A stretch of 38,924 bases of DNA from JBMNUM01 sp050946275 (GCA_050946275.1 JBMNUM010000020.1:1-38924); one strand, 5' to 3'. Positions 29,501-38,924 are shown, numbered from the stretch's first letter. The notes: a model not told the origin generated them from the letters alone. Program-made: numbers and translations.

Positions 29501-32500
29501 ACCGCAGCGGCGACATGTACTACTACGAGGACGTGCCGCGCATCGCCTTCGACGCGACGCTCGACTTCGATTCGCTCGTCGACTACGGGAAGGACTACCA
29601 CAACGTCATCTCCTTCGAGAGCTCCAACGACGAGATGGGCACGGTCGAGCGCTACAGGGGCGAGCCCGACGACCCGGACGGCGGCAACAACATCGCCACC
29701 CCCGACGCCTTCGCCGACGGTGCGGAGAAGAGGGCCATGACGGATCTCGACCTTGACCGGGACACCCCGAGCTTCGTCTACGCGGGCGCCTACTCGAAGA
29801 TCGACATCCTCTCGGCGGCGCGCACATCGCTTTCGAAGGATGTGCAGGTCAACAACGACGGCCGGTGGTCCGACGGCCTGTACTACGACGATCCCGACGA
29901 GAACAAGCGCACCGTCTTCGAGGGCGGGCAGTACGCGTACCGCCTGCGCATGATGTCGGACAGCGACACCATCTCCAAGGACCTCGTCATCTACGACTCC
30001 CTCGAGGACTTCGAGGCCGGCCAGGGCAACGATGCCGTCGATATCGACGCCCCGCGTTGGCAGGGCAGATTCGAGGGGGTCGACACGAGCCAGCTCGTCT
30101 CCATGGGCTGCGCGCCGGTCGTCTACTACAGCACGAGCAACCTGCAGCTCTCGGACGAGAGAGGCACGGAGGAGGCCCATGCCACCGGGGCCACCGAACT
30201 CGACGATGCTGATATCTGGACCCCCGCGGGCGAGTTCACGGGCGACCTCGCGGATGTGAAGGCGATCGCAGTCGATGCCTCGAAGAAGGCCGATGGTTCT
30301 GATTTCGTCCTGCAGCCGAGGGAATCCGCCGTCGTGATCGTGCATATGAGGGCACCCTCGGGCGAGGAGGCGCGCGCGTACCTGTCGGATGACGCGAGGG
30401 GCGACTGGGGCGATAGCGCCCAGGCATACAACAACGCCTACCTGCTCTGCACCTCCGTCGATGCCGAGACCGGCGATGCCGATTCGGACAAGTTCGTGCG
30501 CAAGGACTACACGAAGGTCGGTCTGGTCGAGCACAGGTTCACCGCGACGAAGGCCTGGGACGACGATTCGGACCGCGACGGCATCCGCCCGGAAACGGTG
30601 ACCCTCACCCTGTGCGGCAACGGGGAGCCCGTGCTCGACGATGACGGCAATCCCGTCTCCATCACGCTCGACGGAACCACGGAGGAGACGCCCTGGACGG
30701 CCGTGTTCGAGCATCTGCCCTACACGGATGCCGACGGTAACAAGACCCGCTACAGCGTGAGCGAGGATGTGCCCGAGGGCTACACCGTCTCCCTGAAGCC
30801 GGGCGGCGAGACCGCCGTCACCGTCGTGAACGTCCACAAGCCCGAGCTCATCTCGGTCGCTGGCACCAAGGCCTGGATCGGCGACGAGGGCGATGAGGAC
30901 GCGCGTCCGGCCACCATCGCCGTCCAGCTCTACGCGGACGGCAAGCTCGCGCAGACCAAGACCGTGAAGCCCGATGACGAGGGCAACTGGGAGTACCGCT
31001 TCGACAACCTCTACAGGTACCGCAACGGCGGCGAGGAGATCGCCTACACGGTCCGCGAGGTCCGGCAGTCGAGCGGCGCCGGCGCGAGCTACGTCCCCAT
31101 CGACCCGGTCCTCGGCTACGACGTCGTGAACGTCTACCATCCGTACGGCGACCTCACCGTGGGCAAGACCGTCGCGGATGCGACGCCCGTCTCCGAGGGG
31201 ACGGAGTTCCCCTTCACGTTCGAGTTCACGCGCGGCGAGGGCGATGATGCCGAGCCCGTTTCGGACGACTTCGAATACGAGATCCTCGACGCGGATGGCG
31301 GCATCGTCTCCACCGGCACGCTGACGCGCGATGACCGCACCGTGTCGATCGTGGGCGGACAGCGCATCCACGTCAAGGAGATCCCCGAGCACGTTCATTA
31401 CACGGTGACGGAGGAGCGGCAGCCCGGCTTCACCCCGACGACCGTCAGCGGCGACGAGGGGTCCATCAGGCCCAATGAGACGCAGGAGGCGCGCTTCGTC
31501 AACACGTACTCCGCCAAGGCGCAGCTGAGCATCCCGGCGGTCAAGACGCTGCTCAACCGCGAGCTCCAGCGCCACCAGTTCCGCTTCGAGCTCTATCGGG
31601 TCGCCGACGACGGCACGGAGACGCTCGTGCGCACGGCCTCCAATGACCGGCCGGGCGACCCGGTCGAGCGCGCGGACGGCACCATCGCGTCGTCCACGGC
31701 CGATGTCACCTTCGGCGCGTTGCACTACACGCAGGCGGATGCCGCCGCCCAGCTCGAAAGCGGCAAGCCCTACACGTACCACATCAAGGAGGTCGGAACC
31801 GGCAAGGACGGATACGTCTACGATACGCGCGTCCACACGGTGAGGGTCTCCATCGTCGACAACGGCGACGGCACGCTCACGGTCACTCCCGAGTCGGTCG
31901 ACTATATCTGCCCCGACTGCGGGGGCGACGGCTGCACGTCGACCCTCTTCGACATGCCCGTCACCGACGGCATCAAGATCGTCACGGATCCCGCGAAGAT
32001 CGACACGTCCAACACGACCCAGTACATGACCCCGTCCTATCTTTGGACCGCCGACAGGTACAGGGACGGCGCGGCGACCTACCAGCGGTTCCTGACCACG
32101 GTGGCGCAGCTCGGCGAGCCGACCTACTCGACATTCGAGAACACCTACACGGGCAAGACCTACGATTACGTCTCGAGCATCGAGTTCACCGGGCACAGCG
32201 GCAGGGTCGACAGCGCCTTCAGGGCGTTCTGCGAGAGCGTCGACACCGGTTGGCGCTACAATGGCGCCGTCCTCACGTCGCTCGACGCCTACAGGGACGG
32301 TGTCGGCAAGGTGGTCGTCACGATGACGGGCCCGCACTACCGTGGAAGCTCCGGCGACTTCGTGTACCTGAAGGTCCAGGTGTATCCCGTCTGCACGACA
32401 TGCAACGGCCAGGGCGTTGGGGAGCCGGGGACCGCGGTCTTCAAGAACGACTACCATGCCGAGGGCGAGTACACGCTCCGGGCCTGGAAGGACCTGAAGA

Positions 32501-35500
32501 ACCGCAGGCTCGTCGACGACGAGTTCACGTTCGAGCTCCTCGACGAGGACGGCAACGTCATCCAGACGACGAAGAACACGGCCGATGGCTCCATCGTCTT
32601 CGACGCGATTCGCTATGACGAGACCGACATCGGCAAGACGCACGTCTATGGCGTCCGCGAGGTGCCGGGCGACGACCCGACGGTCAACTACGACGACTCG
32701 GTCTACGGCTACACGGTCGAGGTGCTCGACAACGGCGACGGCACGCTGAGCTTCAGCCAGGGCTTCGCCGAGCCGATCATGGGGGAGCGGAAGCCCATCT
32801 TCAACGGGACCGCATACGGTCAGGGACGATACGTCAAGATCTTCGTCGAGGGTACCGACCTCGTCGTCGGCGCTGGCGACATGGGAAGCTCCGCGCGTCT
32901 CGCGATGCTCCTGAAGAACATCGATCACTCCGAGATCGCATCGGCCTCGGACGATGCCCCGGGCAGCACGCCGGTCTCGTACTCGAATCTGTCCGATGCC
33001 GAGAAATATGCCGCGCAATGCTGGTATATCCCCTATGAGAAAAACGGGTCGTATGTCCTCATGAACTGCCTGACCGGCGGCCAGATCCGCAATGCGTACT
33101 CGGGTATCGAGGTGTACGGAGGACCGGGCTACAACAATGCCTTCATGTACGACGACGTCCACCTGCAGCGGTTCAACGACGGCGTCGTGTCGCGTGACGG
33201 CTCGTATTTCCTCGGCCTCGGTTTCGAGAACGCGTACGATCATGCGACGATCTACAGCGGCATCTACGCTTCCGTCTCGCAGATGAGGAACTACCGCTTC
33301 GAGGAGATCGACGAGGACGACGGCTATTGGTCCGCCGGCATCATCGGCTGGAACACCGAGGAGGGCGAGCTGCCGGTCTTCGAGAACACGCTGAAGCCGG
33401 GCGCGCTCTCGGTTTCCAAGCTCGCCGAGAACGCCGGAAGCGCCGACCCGGACCAGCCGTTCCGCTTCAAGGTCAAGCTGGTCGGGGAGAGCGTGAGGGA
33501 CGATCTGGTCGAGGAGTGCACCATCACCCCGGCCGGCTCGTCGGCGGGCGCCGCAACCGTCGTCCCGGTCGCGATGAGCGGCGGCATGCTCGAGATCGAC
33601 CTGCGCGCGGGCGAGAAGGCGACCTTCGACAACCTGCCCGCCGGCACGGCGTACCAGGTCTGGGAGGAGACGTCGGATGGCTGGATACTCGTCGAGCAGA
33701 GCAAGGCGAGCGGCTCCATCGAGGCGCTCGAGACCGCGGAGGCGAGCTTCACGAACCGCTATCAGCCCGGCACGGCCACCGTGCAGTTCTCGGGCACGAA
33801 GACGCTCGACGGCCGCGCCGCCGAGGCGGGGGCGTACTCGTTCGAGCTGACCGAGACCACGGAGGGAGCCTCCGGCAAGGTGACGATGCTGGTGGACGGG
33901 GTGGAGACCGAGGTCGACCTGCCCTATGCGGTTGCGACGACCGAGGGCGGCTTCGTCCAGTTCCCCGTGATCGTGTACGGCGTCGACGATGTCGGGACCC
34001 ATACCTACGAGATCGCCGAGGTCAACCCGAATGACAACGCCGTCGACTACGACATGCACAAGGAGGTCGTGACGGTCGACGTCTCGGGCGATATCAACGG
34101 GCTGTCCGCGGCCACGACTGTCGACGCGGACGGCGACGGCAGGATCGCCTTCGCGAACAAGACGCGCCCCGGCAAGCTGAGCATCTACAAGGGCGCCTAC
34201 AACACGAGCGACGCCAACAGGGACGACGTGTTCACCTTCAAGGTGACGCTGAGCAACGCCAACGGCATCCCGCTCGGCAGCGGTGAATCCGTCTACTGGT
34301 ACACATCCGATTGGTACGGGAACATCAAGCCCAACGCCCCGGCACCGGGCTCGGAGCCCGCGGAGCCGGAGGAGCCCTCCGAGGAGCCCTCGGACGAGCC
34401 GGGCATGCAGCCCATGGGCGCGGCGAAGGTGGCCTCCGATGGCCTCGCCGTCGCCGGAGGCTGGCTGCTGGAAACGGCATCCGCTGCGCAGGACTCCGGA
34501 GAGGGCGGCATGGCCCTGATGGCCGACGACGCCATAGAGCCCGCCGAGGACGCGACGGTGGCGCACGCCGGCGTCTCGGGAACCGTCCGGTGGGAGATCT
34601 ACACGGACGGCACGATGGTCCTGCGGCCGACGAGCGGAGAGTCGGGGACGCTTGCCGTGATCGGGCGGAGCAATCCCGCCAACACCACCACGGCGATCGT
34701 GTATCCGCCCTGGCATTCGTATGCGGCCAGCATCAAGCAGGTCGTGGTGCGGGATACGGTGAAACTCAACACCCGTGCGACGAACCTGTTCGCGGACTGC
34801 TCGAATCTCGAGCGCGTCGACTTGAAGGGCCTCGACACGTCGGGTGCGGTCGACATCTTCGGGATGTTCTACGGGTGCTTTAAATTCAGGGAAGCCGATC
34901 TTAGCGGATGGGATACGGGCAACGTGACGGATATCACGGGCACGTACCGGTATGTCTCGGGTCCCGAGGAGCGCTATACCTACTATGGCATGTTCGCCGG
35001 CTGCAGCTCGCTCGAGAAGGTCGATCTGACCGGCTGGGACCTCTCCCACGTGGCGAACTTCAGGAAGACGTTCAGCGGGTGCTCGAGCCTCAATGAGATC
35101 ACGGGCATCTCGTCCATCTCCACCCCGAGCGCGACGGCGATGAACTCGATGTTCGCCGGATGCAGCAGCCTCGAGGAGCTCGACCTCGGCAACTTCGACA
35201 CGAGCAACGTCTACGGCATGGAGTACATGTTCGACGGCTGCAGCTCGCTGAAGAGCCTCAACGTGACCTCGTTCGACACCTCGAAGGTCAACGGCGGGCG
35301 GGATTGGCGCGGTTCCCAGTACCTCTACGTCGATGGAGGCTTCGGGTACATGTTCCGCAACTGCTCGTCGCTGACAAAGCTCGACATCAGCAGCTTCACC
35401 GTCTCCTCCGTCGAGAACTTCAAGAACGCGATGTTCAGCGGTTGCGCCAATCTGCGCGAGGTCAAGCTCGGCGAGGGCTTCAAGTTCTACAACCGGACGT

Positions 35501-38500
35501 ATCTCGTCCAGAACTCCAACCTCCTCCCGACGCCGCCCTCGCCCTACACGGGCAAGTGGGTCAAGTCGGATTACTCCAGCGATGCGTACACGCCGCTCGA
35601 GCTCTGCAACACGTGGAACGCCAACGCGGCCGCCCTTGCCGGAACGTGGGTCTGGGAGATCGAGGAGGGCAAGGGCATCGTCCATTTCGACGCCAACGGA
35701 GGCTACATCGCGGATCCGGACGTGGTCGCCGATTCCGAGGACTTCGAGGTGGCGATCCCGGCTGGCAGGCCCGATTCGCGGCCGCACTACACGCTCGTCG
35801 CCTGGACGACCGGCGCGGACGGGTCCGGCGCTTCCTTTGCGCCGGGATCGACCGCGAGCGACCTCGTGCGGATCGGCGAGACCGTGACGCTCTATGCGCA
35901 GTGGGAGCCCACGCTCCAGCGGAAGTACACCGTGCACTATCACCTGCAGAACGAGAACCTCGACGGGTATACGGATGCCGGCAGCAAGGCGTACTACGCC
36001 GACTACGGCACGGAGGTCGAGGCCGAGCTCGTTCCCGCCGACATGGAGCAGCAGCTCCGCGGCTACAGGAAACCCGAGCCGCAGCGGGGCATCGTCGCCG
36101 AAGACGATTCGCTGGAATTCGATTACTACTACGACCGCATGGTCTACTACGTCGAGTTCGACGGCAACGGGGCCGACAGCGGCCAGATGAACGAGCCGCA
36201 GCGTTTCATCGGAGACGTCTACTGGTCCCTGCGGTCCAACGTCTTCCAGAAGAAGGGCTCCATCTTCACCGGTTGGAACACGGAGCCCGATGGTTCCGGC
36301 ACGGCGTTCACGAACATGCAGGCGGTGCGCAATCTCGCCGAGCAAGATGGCGAGACCATCAGGCTGTACGCGCAGTGGCTCGATAACGAGGCCGGCAAGG
36401 TCGAGCCGACGAACGGCGAGTTCTACGTCTACTGCAGGCCGCGGGACTTCATCGTCATACCCGACCTTCCCGCCGGCACGACGTACACGGTCGAGGAGGT
36501 GGACAACCCGGATGGCTGGACGATGACCGATTCGTATAACACGAGCGGAAATATCGTCGCGAACACCACCTCGTCCGCATCCTTCCAGAACACGTATTCC
36601 GCGCAGGGCGCGGCCTATCTCACCGCGCACAAGCTCTTCGAGGGCAACGAGCTCGCCGACGGGCAGTTCGCCTTCGAGCTGCTCGACGACCGGGGGACCG
36701 TCCTCCAAACCAAGACGAACGGTGAGGTCGACACGGCTCCGACGGTGCCCGACGACGAGGGCAAGGCCGCGGCCAACCCCTGGATGGGCACGGCTCCGGT
36801 CGTCTTCGACCCGATCCCGTTCACCCAGCCGGGCACCTACCGGTACCAGATACGCGAGAAAGCCGGCACGGACGCTTCGTGCATCTACGACGCGCACGTG
36901 GAGTCGGTGACGGTGAACGTGACCGATGCCGGGCACGGGGAGCTCGCCGCGGAGGTCGTGTACGACGATGATGGCGCGCTGTTCACCAACAGCATGCAGG
37001 ATGCCTCGCTCCGGATCGCCAAGGAGACGGAGGGCGCTCCCGACGACGATGTCACCGCGTTCGACTTCCCGATCGTCCTCCTGGATGCGGCCGGCAACAC
37101 GCTCGAGGGCGAGTATCCGGCGCTGAAGAAGACGGTCGACTACGCGCTCATACCCGAGGTCGCGGAGACCAGGTACTCGCATACGCCCAACGTCGACGAC
37201 GAAGGCGGCCAGTCGGGCTATTACGCCAATAACGCGAACCTCAACCAGGTCGTGACGGTGGATGGCGCGCAGCGCCTCGAGGTCACGATCACGTATGGCA
37301 CCGAGGGCGCGAACTGGGATTGGGTGTGCATGTGGGAAGGCGCCCAGCCCGGCTACACGGCATATTCGAATTGGGGAACCTCGCTGACCGGCATGCTCGG
37401 CGGCGTCAGCCCCACGAACCCGGCGAACACCAAGACATACAGCGTCGATGGCGACACGGTGACGTTCGGATTCCGCTCGGACGGCGGCGGAAGCGGCTAT
37501 GGCTACTACGCGGTCGTGAAGGGAATCGTGTCCGAGGAGGCCGAGGAGGGCGTCGAGGAGCTCGCCGTCGCATCCGGCGACACCCTGCATCTCAAGGGCG
37601 GGGAGTCCATCCTCGTCGAGGGCCTGCCTCATGGCGCGACCTACACGGTCACCGAGTCCGAGAAGGATGGGTGGGAGCTCGTGTCGCATGAGGGCGACGA
37701 GGGCACGCTGGTCGCCGACCAGACGGCTGAGGCGGCGTTCGTCAACAGGTACCAGCCGCATGAGGAATACTCGCCCGGCGAGGGCACCGGCACGCTCGTG
37801 ACGCTGGACCTTCCGGCTGCGAAGCGCTTCGATAACGGCCGCATCGGAATCTCCCAGTTCACCTTCGAGCTCATCGACGACGCGACCGGCGAGGTCGTCA
37901 AGACCGCCTCGACGGACAGCTTCGGCACCTCCGAGAGCGCAATCACCTTCCCGGGCATCGAGATCTCCTCCGACGGGCTCGACTGGGACGAGGACGCCAT
38001 CGCCGCCTTTGTGGACGGGGTCGTGGCGGAGAAGCGTTCCGAGTACGAGGCCGCCGGAAGCGCGAAGGACTTCGACGAGTGGCTGGTCGAGACGACGGGC
38101 ATGGGCTATGCGGATCTCGTCGACCAGGCCGAGGCGGACGCGTACGGCGAGGTCCCGCGCCAGAAGACCGTGACCTTCACGGCCCGCGAGATCGCCGGCG
38201 ATGACGGCGGCGTGACCTACGACGGCTCCAACTACTCCTTCAAGGTCGTCTTGACCGAGGCCGAAGGCGAGCTCTCCACCGACGTGACTTGCTGGAAGCT
38301 CGGCGCGGGCGCGGACGGCGACCAGCAGCTCGACTCCATCGTCTTCGAGAACACCTACGATGCGGTTGGATCCGCGACGCTGTCCGGCACGAAGACCATC
38401 GAGGGCCGCGACTTCCGCGAGGGAGACGGCTGGACGTTCACGCTGGTGCCGGTCACGGAGGGCGCTCCCGTTCCGGAGAAGGCCTCGACGACCATCAGCC

Positions 38501-38924
38501 CGGTCGAGGGCGGCTCATGCGACTTCGATATCGGCCCGATTCCCTTCGAGCTCGCCGACCTGCCCGACGACGGCAACGGCGGGCATGCCGACAAGACGTT
38601 CACCTATCGCGTCGAGGAATCCGGCGCGGTGGCGGGCGTGGCCAACGACTCGGCCCGCACCGTCGACGTGACGGTCCACGACAACGGCGACGGCACGATG
38701 AGCGCCACGCCGGACTACGGCGAGGGCGCCGACGGGCTGGCGTTCACGAACACGTTCACCCCGGCGACGATCCGGCTGCAGGCGTCCAAGGCGTTCAACG
38801 ATTGGTCGAAGGCGGGGAGCTTCGAGCTCAAGCTGACCCCGGTCGACGGCGCGCCGATGCCCGGCGGCGCCGCGGAGGTCGTCAAGACCGTCGATGCCGA
38901 CAATCTCACCGCCAGCTTCGGCGA
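26509..38924 (+). CDS. Giant multidomain adhesin with CnaB/pilin isopeptide domains, 3' truncated
   Basis: The frame is open for 4138 codons to the window edge. Signal peptide 1-35 (VFSMTPVGAFA), then an Ala/Asp/Glu-rich stretch to about 190 and unassigned beta-rich adhesin domains to about 1340. About 13 CnaB or Spy0128-like domains follow, with starts near 1342, 1450, 1548, 1673, 1987, 2298, 2423, 2557, 3370, 3501, 3764, 3956 and 4088; typical are LSGTKTIEGRDF and VTVHDNGDGTMSATP. Such domains form Lys-Asn isopeptide bonds. Between them lie BspA-type leucine-rich repeats (about 2758-2991; MFAGCSSLEKVDLTGWD pattern), two InlB-type repeats (about 3058-3136 and 3214-3292) and a MucBP-like unit. 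Two CxxCxGxG motifs occur at 1801 and 1962. A sorting signal would lie beyond the window. Role: host or mucus adhesion, inferred. Confidence 0.88.
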   Translation, partial: MKRTTKTVVSRIHKAASWVFSIALVFSMTPVGAFAAPSDDLDAMGGTVVEQPAGDATDAVAEDKEGSVPATAEATDDVAAGEAAASTPHDDAAYEPSAEVEDADGAPASAATAEDEPAPAAIDGADDADPDAPAADFAENEGTEAADVQGEAVEDEQAAADALEALDGVSAAKVEEVAAELLGEPDASFSLMDDGDDPDGDGVPRQGDGSNIEGISARWIVGEETIDDPLLYINPSGDTEQSVRLQVNYALSGEHSYEPGDITITVPAYIFHKRGSDKANYGDIVIPYPEDPSTRNDFNYKLVGDTYVITNTKRMSAATKGYIQFAFDGLTPHDLVDMQVSDPFDAFIEVVTHKGNTIDLRSNELTAQFDTEAKVTSASKRVYDSIERVPASEIPASQRIEGEEEYIKVNWYAWCNTTANTVYALDVIDAIDPGQVVIEAEGVEQTEADFHGFIIGAGGDGTELSRHVATNSYRSGQSSYIYFSTAYPASQFQKNTEYTFHNKVTYTLTEVDPAAGDDPRLVTTQTADAQTTWSFRDPKWANPDGHFMVVKNGNDDKSQHGVEKYNYTHHKSYGGSSFPDTHLWSRAYSSGWYGIYPSALNDLQDEYADDDDDDSIRLSYTVDTVGYVMPWMYDEATDELDDEGNLISTRKSKNYRLPVSMTTSDLGPSIGRNGEKLAAGEDFDYVSVEFPADPRVYYGKPHNIKPDGTWENITAGDGTFLYTVDDDKSHWPDIELEVLVDGEWQKVGTASWSTGSFSFARAGGSSQSDRTVALPEGAESFRTLVTLQNTSTDGEANIALQAALDYDVRVNIELHATDEIEGLIEGAFEKSSTPELAIWNEARLVPEDAAGNEIGTIDNDGYDSLRGYTTDVTVHPYKTAKQSARDVDYEKRTVTVHYTAKVEERSVINDKVIYEQAVADGRLAVETHGVWRDLLPKGMTPDLATVTLSPASDAFGDANYVQRTGDAITAAYTIEDYGDTGRTMLVVEVDLAPTPQRYRSGDMYYYEDVPRIAFDATLDFDSLVDYGKDYHNVISFESSNDEMGTVERYRGEPDDPDGGNNIATPDAFADGAEKRAMTDLDLDRDTPSFVYAGAYSKIDILSAARTSLSKDVQVNNDGRWSDGLYYDDPDENKRTVFEGGQYAYRLRMMSDSDTISKDLVIYDSLEDFEAGQGNDAVDIDAPRWQGRFEGVDTSQLVSMGCAPVVYYSTSNLQLSDERGTEEAHATGATELDDADIWTPAGEFTGDLADVKAIAVDASKKADGSDFVLQPRESAVVIVHMRAPSGEEARAYLSDDARGDWGDSAQAYNNAYLLCTSVDAETGDADSDKFVRKDYTKVGLVEHRFTATKAWDDDSDRDGIRPETVTLTLCGNGEPVLDDDGNPVSITLDGTTEETPWTAVFEHLPYTDADGNKTRYSVSEDVPEGYTVSLKPGGETAVTVVNVHKPELISVAGTKAWIGDEGDEDARPATIAVQLYADGKLAQTKTVKPDDEGNWEYRFDNLYRYRNGGEEIAYTVREVRQSSGAGASYVPIDPVLGYDVVNVYHPYGDLTVGKTVADATPVSEGTEFPFTFEFTRGEGDDAEPVSDDFEYEILDADGGIVSTGTLTRDDRTVSIVGGQRIHVKEIPEHVHYTVTEERQPGFTPTTVSGDEGSIRPNETQEARFVNTYSAKAQLSIPAVKTLLNRELQRHQFRFELYRVADDGTETLVRTASNDRPGDPVERADGTIASSTADVTFGALHYTQADAAAQLESGKPYTYHIKEVGTGKDGYVYDTRVHTVRVSIVDNGDGTLTVTPESVDYICPDCGGDGCTSTLFDMPVTDGIKIVTDPAKIDTSNTTQYMTPSYLWTADRYRDGAATYQRFLTTVAQLGEPTYSTFENTYTGKTYDYVSSIEFTGHSGRVDSAFRAFCESVDTGWRYNGAVLTSLDAYRDGVGKVVVTMTGPHYRGSSGDFVYLKVQVYPVCTTCNGQGVGEPGTAVFKNDYHAEGEYTLRAWKDLKNRRLVDDEFTFELLDEDGNVIQTTKNTADGSIVFDAIRYDETDIGKTHVYGVREVPGDDPTVNYDDSVYGYTVEVLDNGDGTLSFSQGFAEPIMGERKPIFNGTAYGQGRYVKIFVEGTDLVVGAGDMGSSARLAMLLKNIDHSEIASASDDAPGSTPVSYSNLSDAEKYAAQCWYIPYEKNGSYVLMNCLTGGQIRNAYSGIEVYGGPGYNNAFMYDDVHLQRFNDGVVSRDGSYFLGLGFENAYDHATIYSGIYASVSQMRNYRFEEIDEDDGYWSAGIIGWNTEEGELPVFENTLKPGALSVSKLAENAGSADPDQPFRFKVKLVGESVRDDLVEECTITPAGSSAGAATVVPVAMSGGMLEIDLRAGEKATFDNLPAGTAYQVWEETSDGWILVEQSKASGSIEALETAEASFTNRYQPGTATVQFSGTKTLDGRAAEAGAYSFELTETTEGASGKVTMLVDGVETEVDLPYAVATTEGGFVQFPVIVYGVDDVGTHTYEIAEVNPNDNAVDYDMHKEVVTVDVSGDINGLSAATTVDADGDGRIAFANKTRPGKLSIYKGAYNTSDANRDDVFTFKVTLSNANGIPLGSGESVYWYTSDWYGNIKPNAPAPGSEPAEPEEPSEEPSDEPGMQPMGAAKVASDGLAVAGGWLLETASAAQDSGEGGMALMADDAIEPAEDATVAHAGVSGTVRWEIYTDGTMVLRPTSGESGTLAVIGRSNPANTTTAIVYPPWHSYAASIKQVVVRDTVKLNTRATNLFADCSNLERVDLKGLDTSGAVDIFGMFYGCFKFREADLSGWDTGNVTDITGTYRYVSGPEERYTYYGMFAGCSSLEKVDLTGWDLSHVANFRKTFSGCSSLNEITGISSISTPSATAMNSMFAGCSSLEELDLGNFDTSNVYGMEYMFDGCSSLKSLNVTSFDTSKVNGGRDWRGSQYLYVDGGFGYMFRNCSSLTKLDISSFTVSSVENFKNAMFSGCANLREVKLGEGFKFYNRTYLVQNSNLLPTPPSPYTGKWVKSDYSSDAYTPLELCNTWNANAAALAGTWVWEIEEGKGIVHFDANGGYIADPDVVADSEDFEVAIPAGRPDSRPHYTLVAWTTGADGSGASFAPGSTASDLVRIGETVTLYAQWEPTLQRKYTVHYHLQNENLDGYTDAGSKAYYADYGTEVEAELVPADMEQQLRGYRKPEPQRGIVAEDDSLEFDYYYDRMVYYVEFDGNGADSGQMNEPQRFIGDVYWSLRSNVFQKKGSIFTGWNTEPDGSGTAFTNMQAVRNLAEQDGETIRLYAQWLDNEAGKVEPTNGEFYVYCRPRDFIVIPDLPAGTTYTVEEVDNPDGWTMTDSYNTSGNIVANTTSSASFQNTYSAQGAAYLTAHKLFEGNELADGQFAFELLDDRGTVLQTKTNGEVDTAPTVPDDEGKAAANPWMGTAPVVFDPIPFTQPGTYRYQIREKAGTDASCIYDAHVESVTVNVTDAGHGELAAEVVYDDDGALFTNSMQDASLRIAKETEGAPDDDVTAFDFPIVLLDAAGNTLEGEYPALKKTVDYALIPEVAETRYSHTPNVDDEGGQSGYYANNANLNQVVTVDGAQRLEVTITYGTEGANWDWVCMWEGAQPGYTAYSNWGTSLTGMLGGVSPTNPANTKTYSVDGDTVTFGFRSDGGGSGYGYYAVVKGIVSEEAEEGVEELAVASGDTLHLKGGESILVEGLPHGATYTVTESEKDGWELVSHEGDEGTLVADQTAEAAFVNRYQPHEEYSPGEGTGTLVTLDLPAAKRFDNGRIGISQFTFELIDDATGEVVKTASTDSFGTSESAITFPGIEISSDGLDWDEDAIAAFVDGVVAEKRSEYEAAGSAKDFDEWLVETTGMGYADLVDQAEADAYGEVPRQKTVTFTAREIAGDDGGVTYDGSNYSFKVVLTEAEGELSTDVTCWKLGAGADGDQQLDSIVFENTYDAVGSATLSGTKTIEGRDFREGDGWTFTLVPVTEGAPVPEKASTTISPVEGGSCDFDIGPIPFELADLPDDGNGGHADKTFTYRVEESGAVAGVANDSARTVDVTVHDNGDGTMSATPDYGEGADGLAFTNTFTPATIRLQASKAFNDWSKAGSFELKLTPVDGAPMPGGAAEVVKTVDADNLTASFG

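Noticed and set aside
26302..37761. A 3819-codon open frame on the minus strand
   Set aside because: It is antisense to the adhesin. The strong G/C third-position bias keeps the complementary frame free of stops; the product is Arg/Val/Asp-rich low-complexity sequence with no domain and no ribosome site.
1..38924. tRNA, rRNA, transposase or phage genes
   Set aside because: A read of both strands gave no T-loop GGTTCGAATC-type signature with acceptor arms, no rRNA-like stretch and no transposase or integrase motif.

Overview
The window is GC-rich chromosomal DNA from an anaerobic actinobacterium, most likely class Coriobacteriia (an Eggerthellales/Slackia-like lineage is my best guess). Reasons: very strong G/C third-position bias; strong GGAGG-type ribosome sites mixed with a few leaderless or TTG starts; a DUF3793-flavodoxin pair behind DtxR-like iron boxes; an aldo/keto reductase with ferredoxin clusters; MoeA; and giant secreted proteins with cell-wall-binding-2 repeats or CnaB/pilin-isopeptide domains. 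The assignment is inference; no rRNA, tRNA, CRISPR array, transposase or phage gene is visible.

Layout. 1-5448: 3' part of a copper P-type ATPase with a C-terminal metal-binding domain, a GNAT acetyltransferase, then moeA, a QueD-like protein and a membrane-anchored alpha/beta hydrolase. 5449-6041: intergenic DNA with three tandem ~55-67 bp inverted repeats, leading into a 1864-residue secreted surface protein (6042-11636). 11730-13460: flavodoxin and DUF3793 on the minus strand, preceded by two matching operator/promoter units; the upstream unit seems to drive a non-coding RNA. 13613-17271: GNAT, a proline-rich membrane protein, an AKR-ferredoxin fusion, thiamine pyrophosphokinase and a small zincin. 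17472-20188: a three-gene NMT1/THI5-type ABC importer. 20220-22267: a small membrane protein, then a DUF3990 + XRE gene pair that looks like a toxin-antitoxin unit. 22439-25354 (minus): cysteine synthase, a zinc-ribbon protein, a GyrI-like protein and a flavin reductase. 25788-26027: a solo XRE regulator. 26509 to the window end: an open frame of more than 4100 codons encoding a giant multidomain adhesin, cut by the window edge.

The most distinctive content is between genes. At least four families of nested inverted repeats recur: (i) 29-35 bp palindromes with TGAGTCA outer arms and a GAC-W-GTC core, mostly at gene 3' ends; (ii) 27-28 bp TGGAACGCTCC palindromes, two of them inside the ABC operon; (iii) ~55-67 bp long-arm elements bounded by TTTACCACAC/GTGTGGTAAA with a second small hairpin in the loop, clustered ahead of both giant surface-protein genes; (iv) two 84-87 bp elements sharing an ACACAAGTT arm. 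Arms co-vary between copies, so the fold or dyad symmetry appears to be under selection.

Functional links. The iron-box region ties flavodoxin and DUF3793 to metal limitation. Thiamine pyrophosphokinase close to an NMT1-type importer suggests thiamine-precursor salvage. moeA beside a pterin enzyme suggests a cofactor cluster. The two surface proteins plausibly mediate host or mucus attachment.
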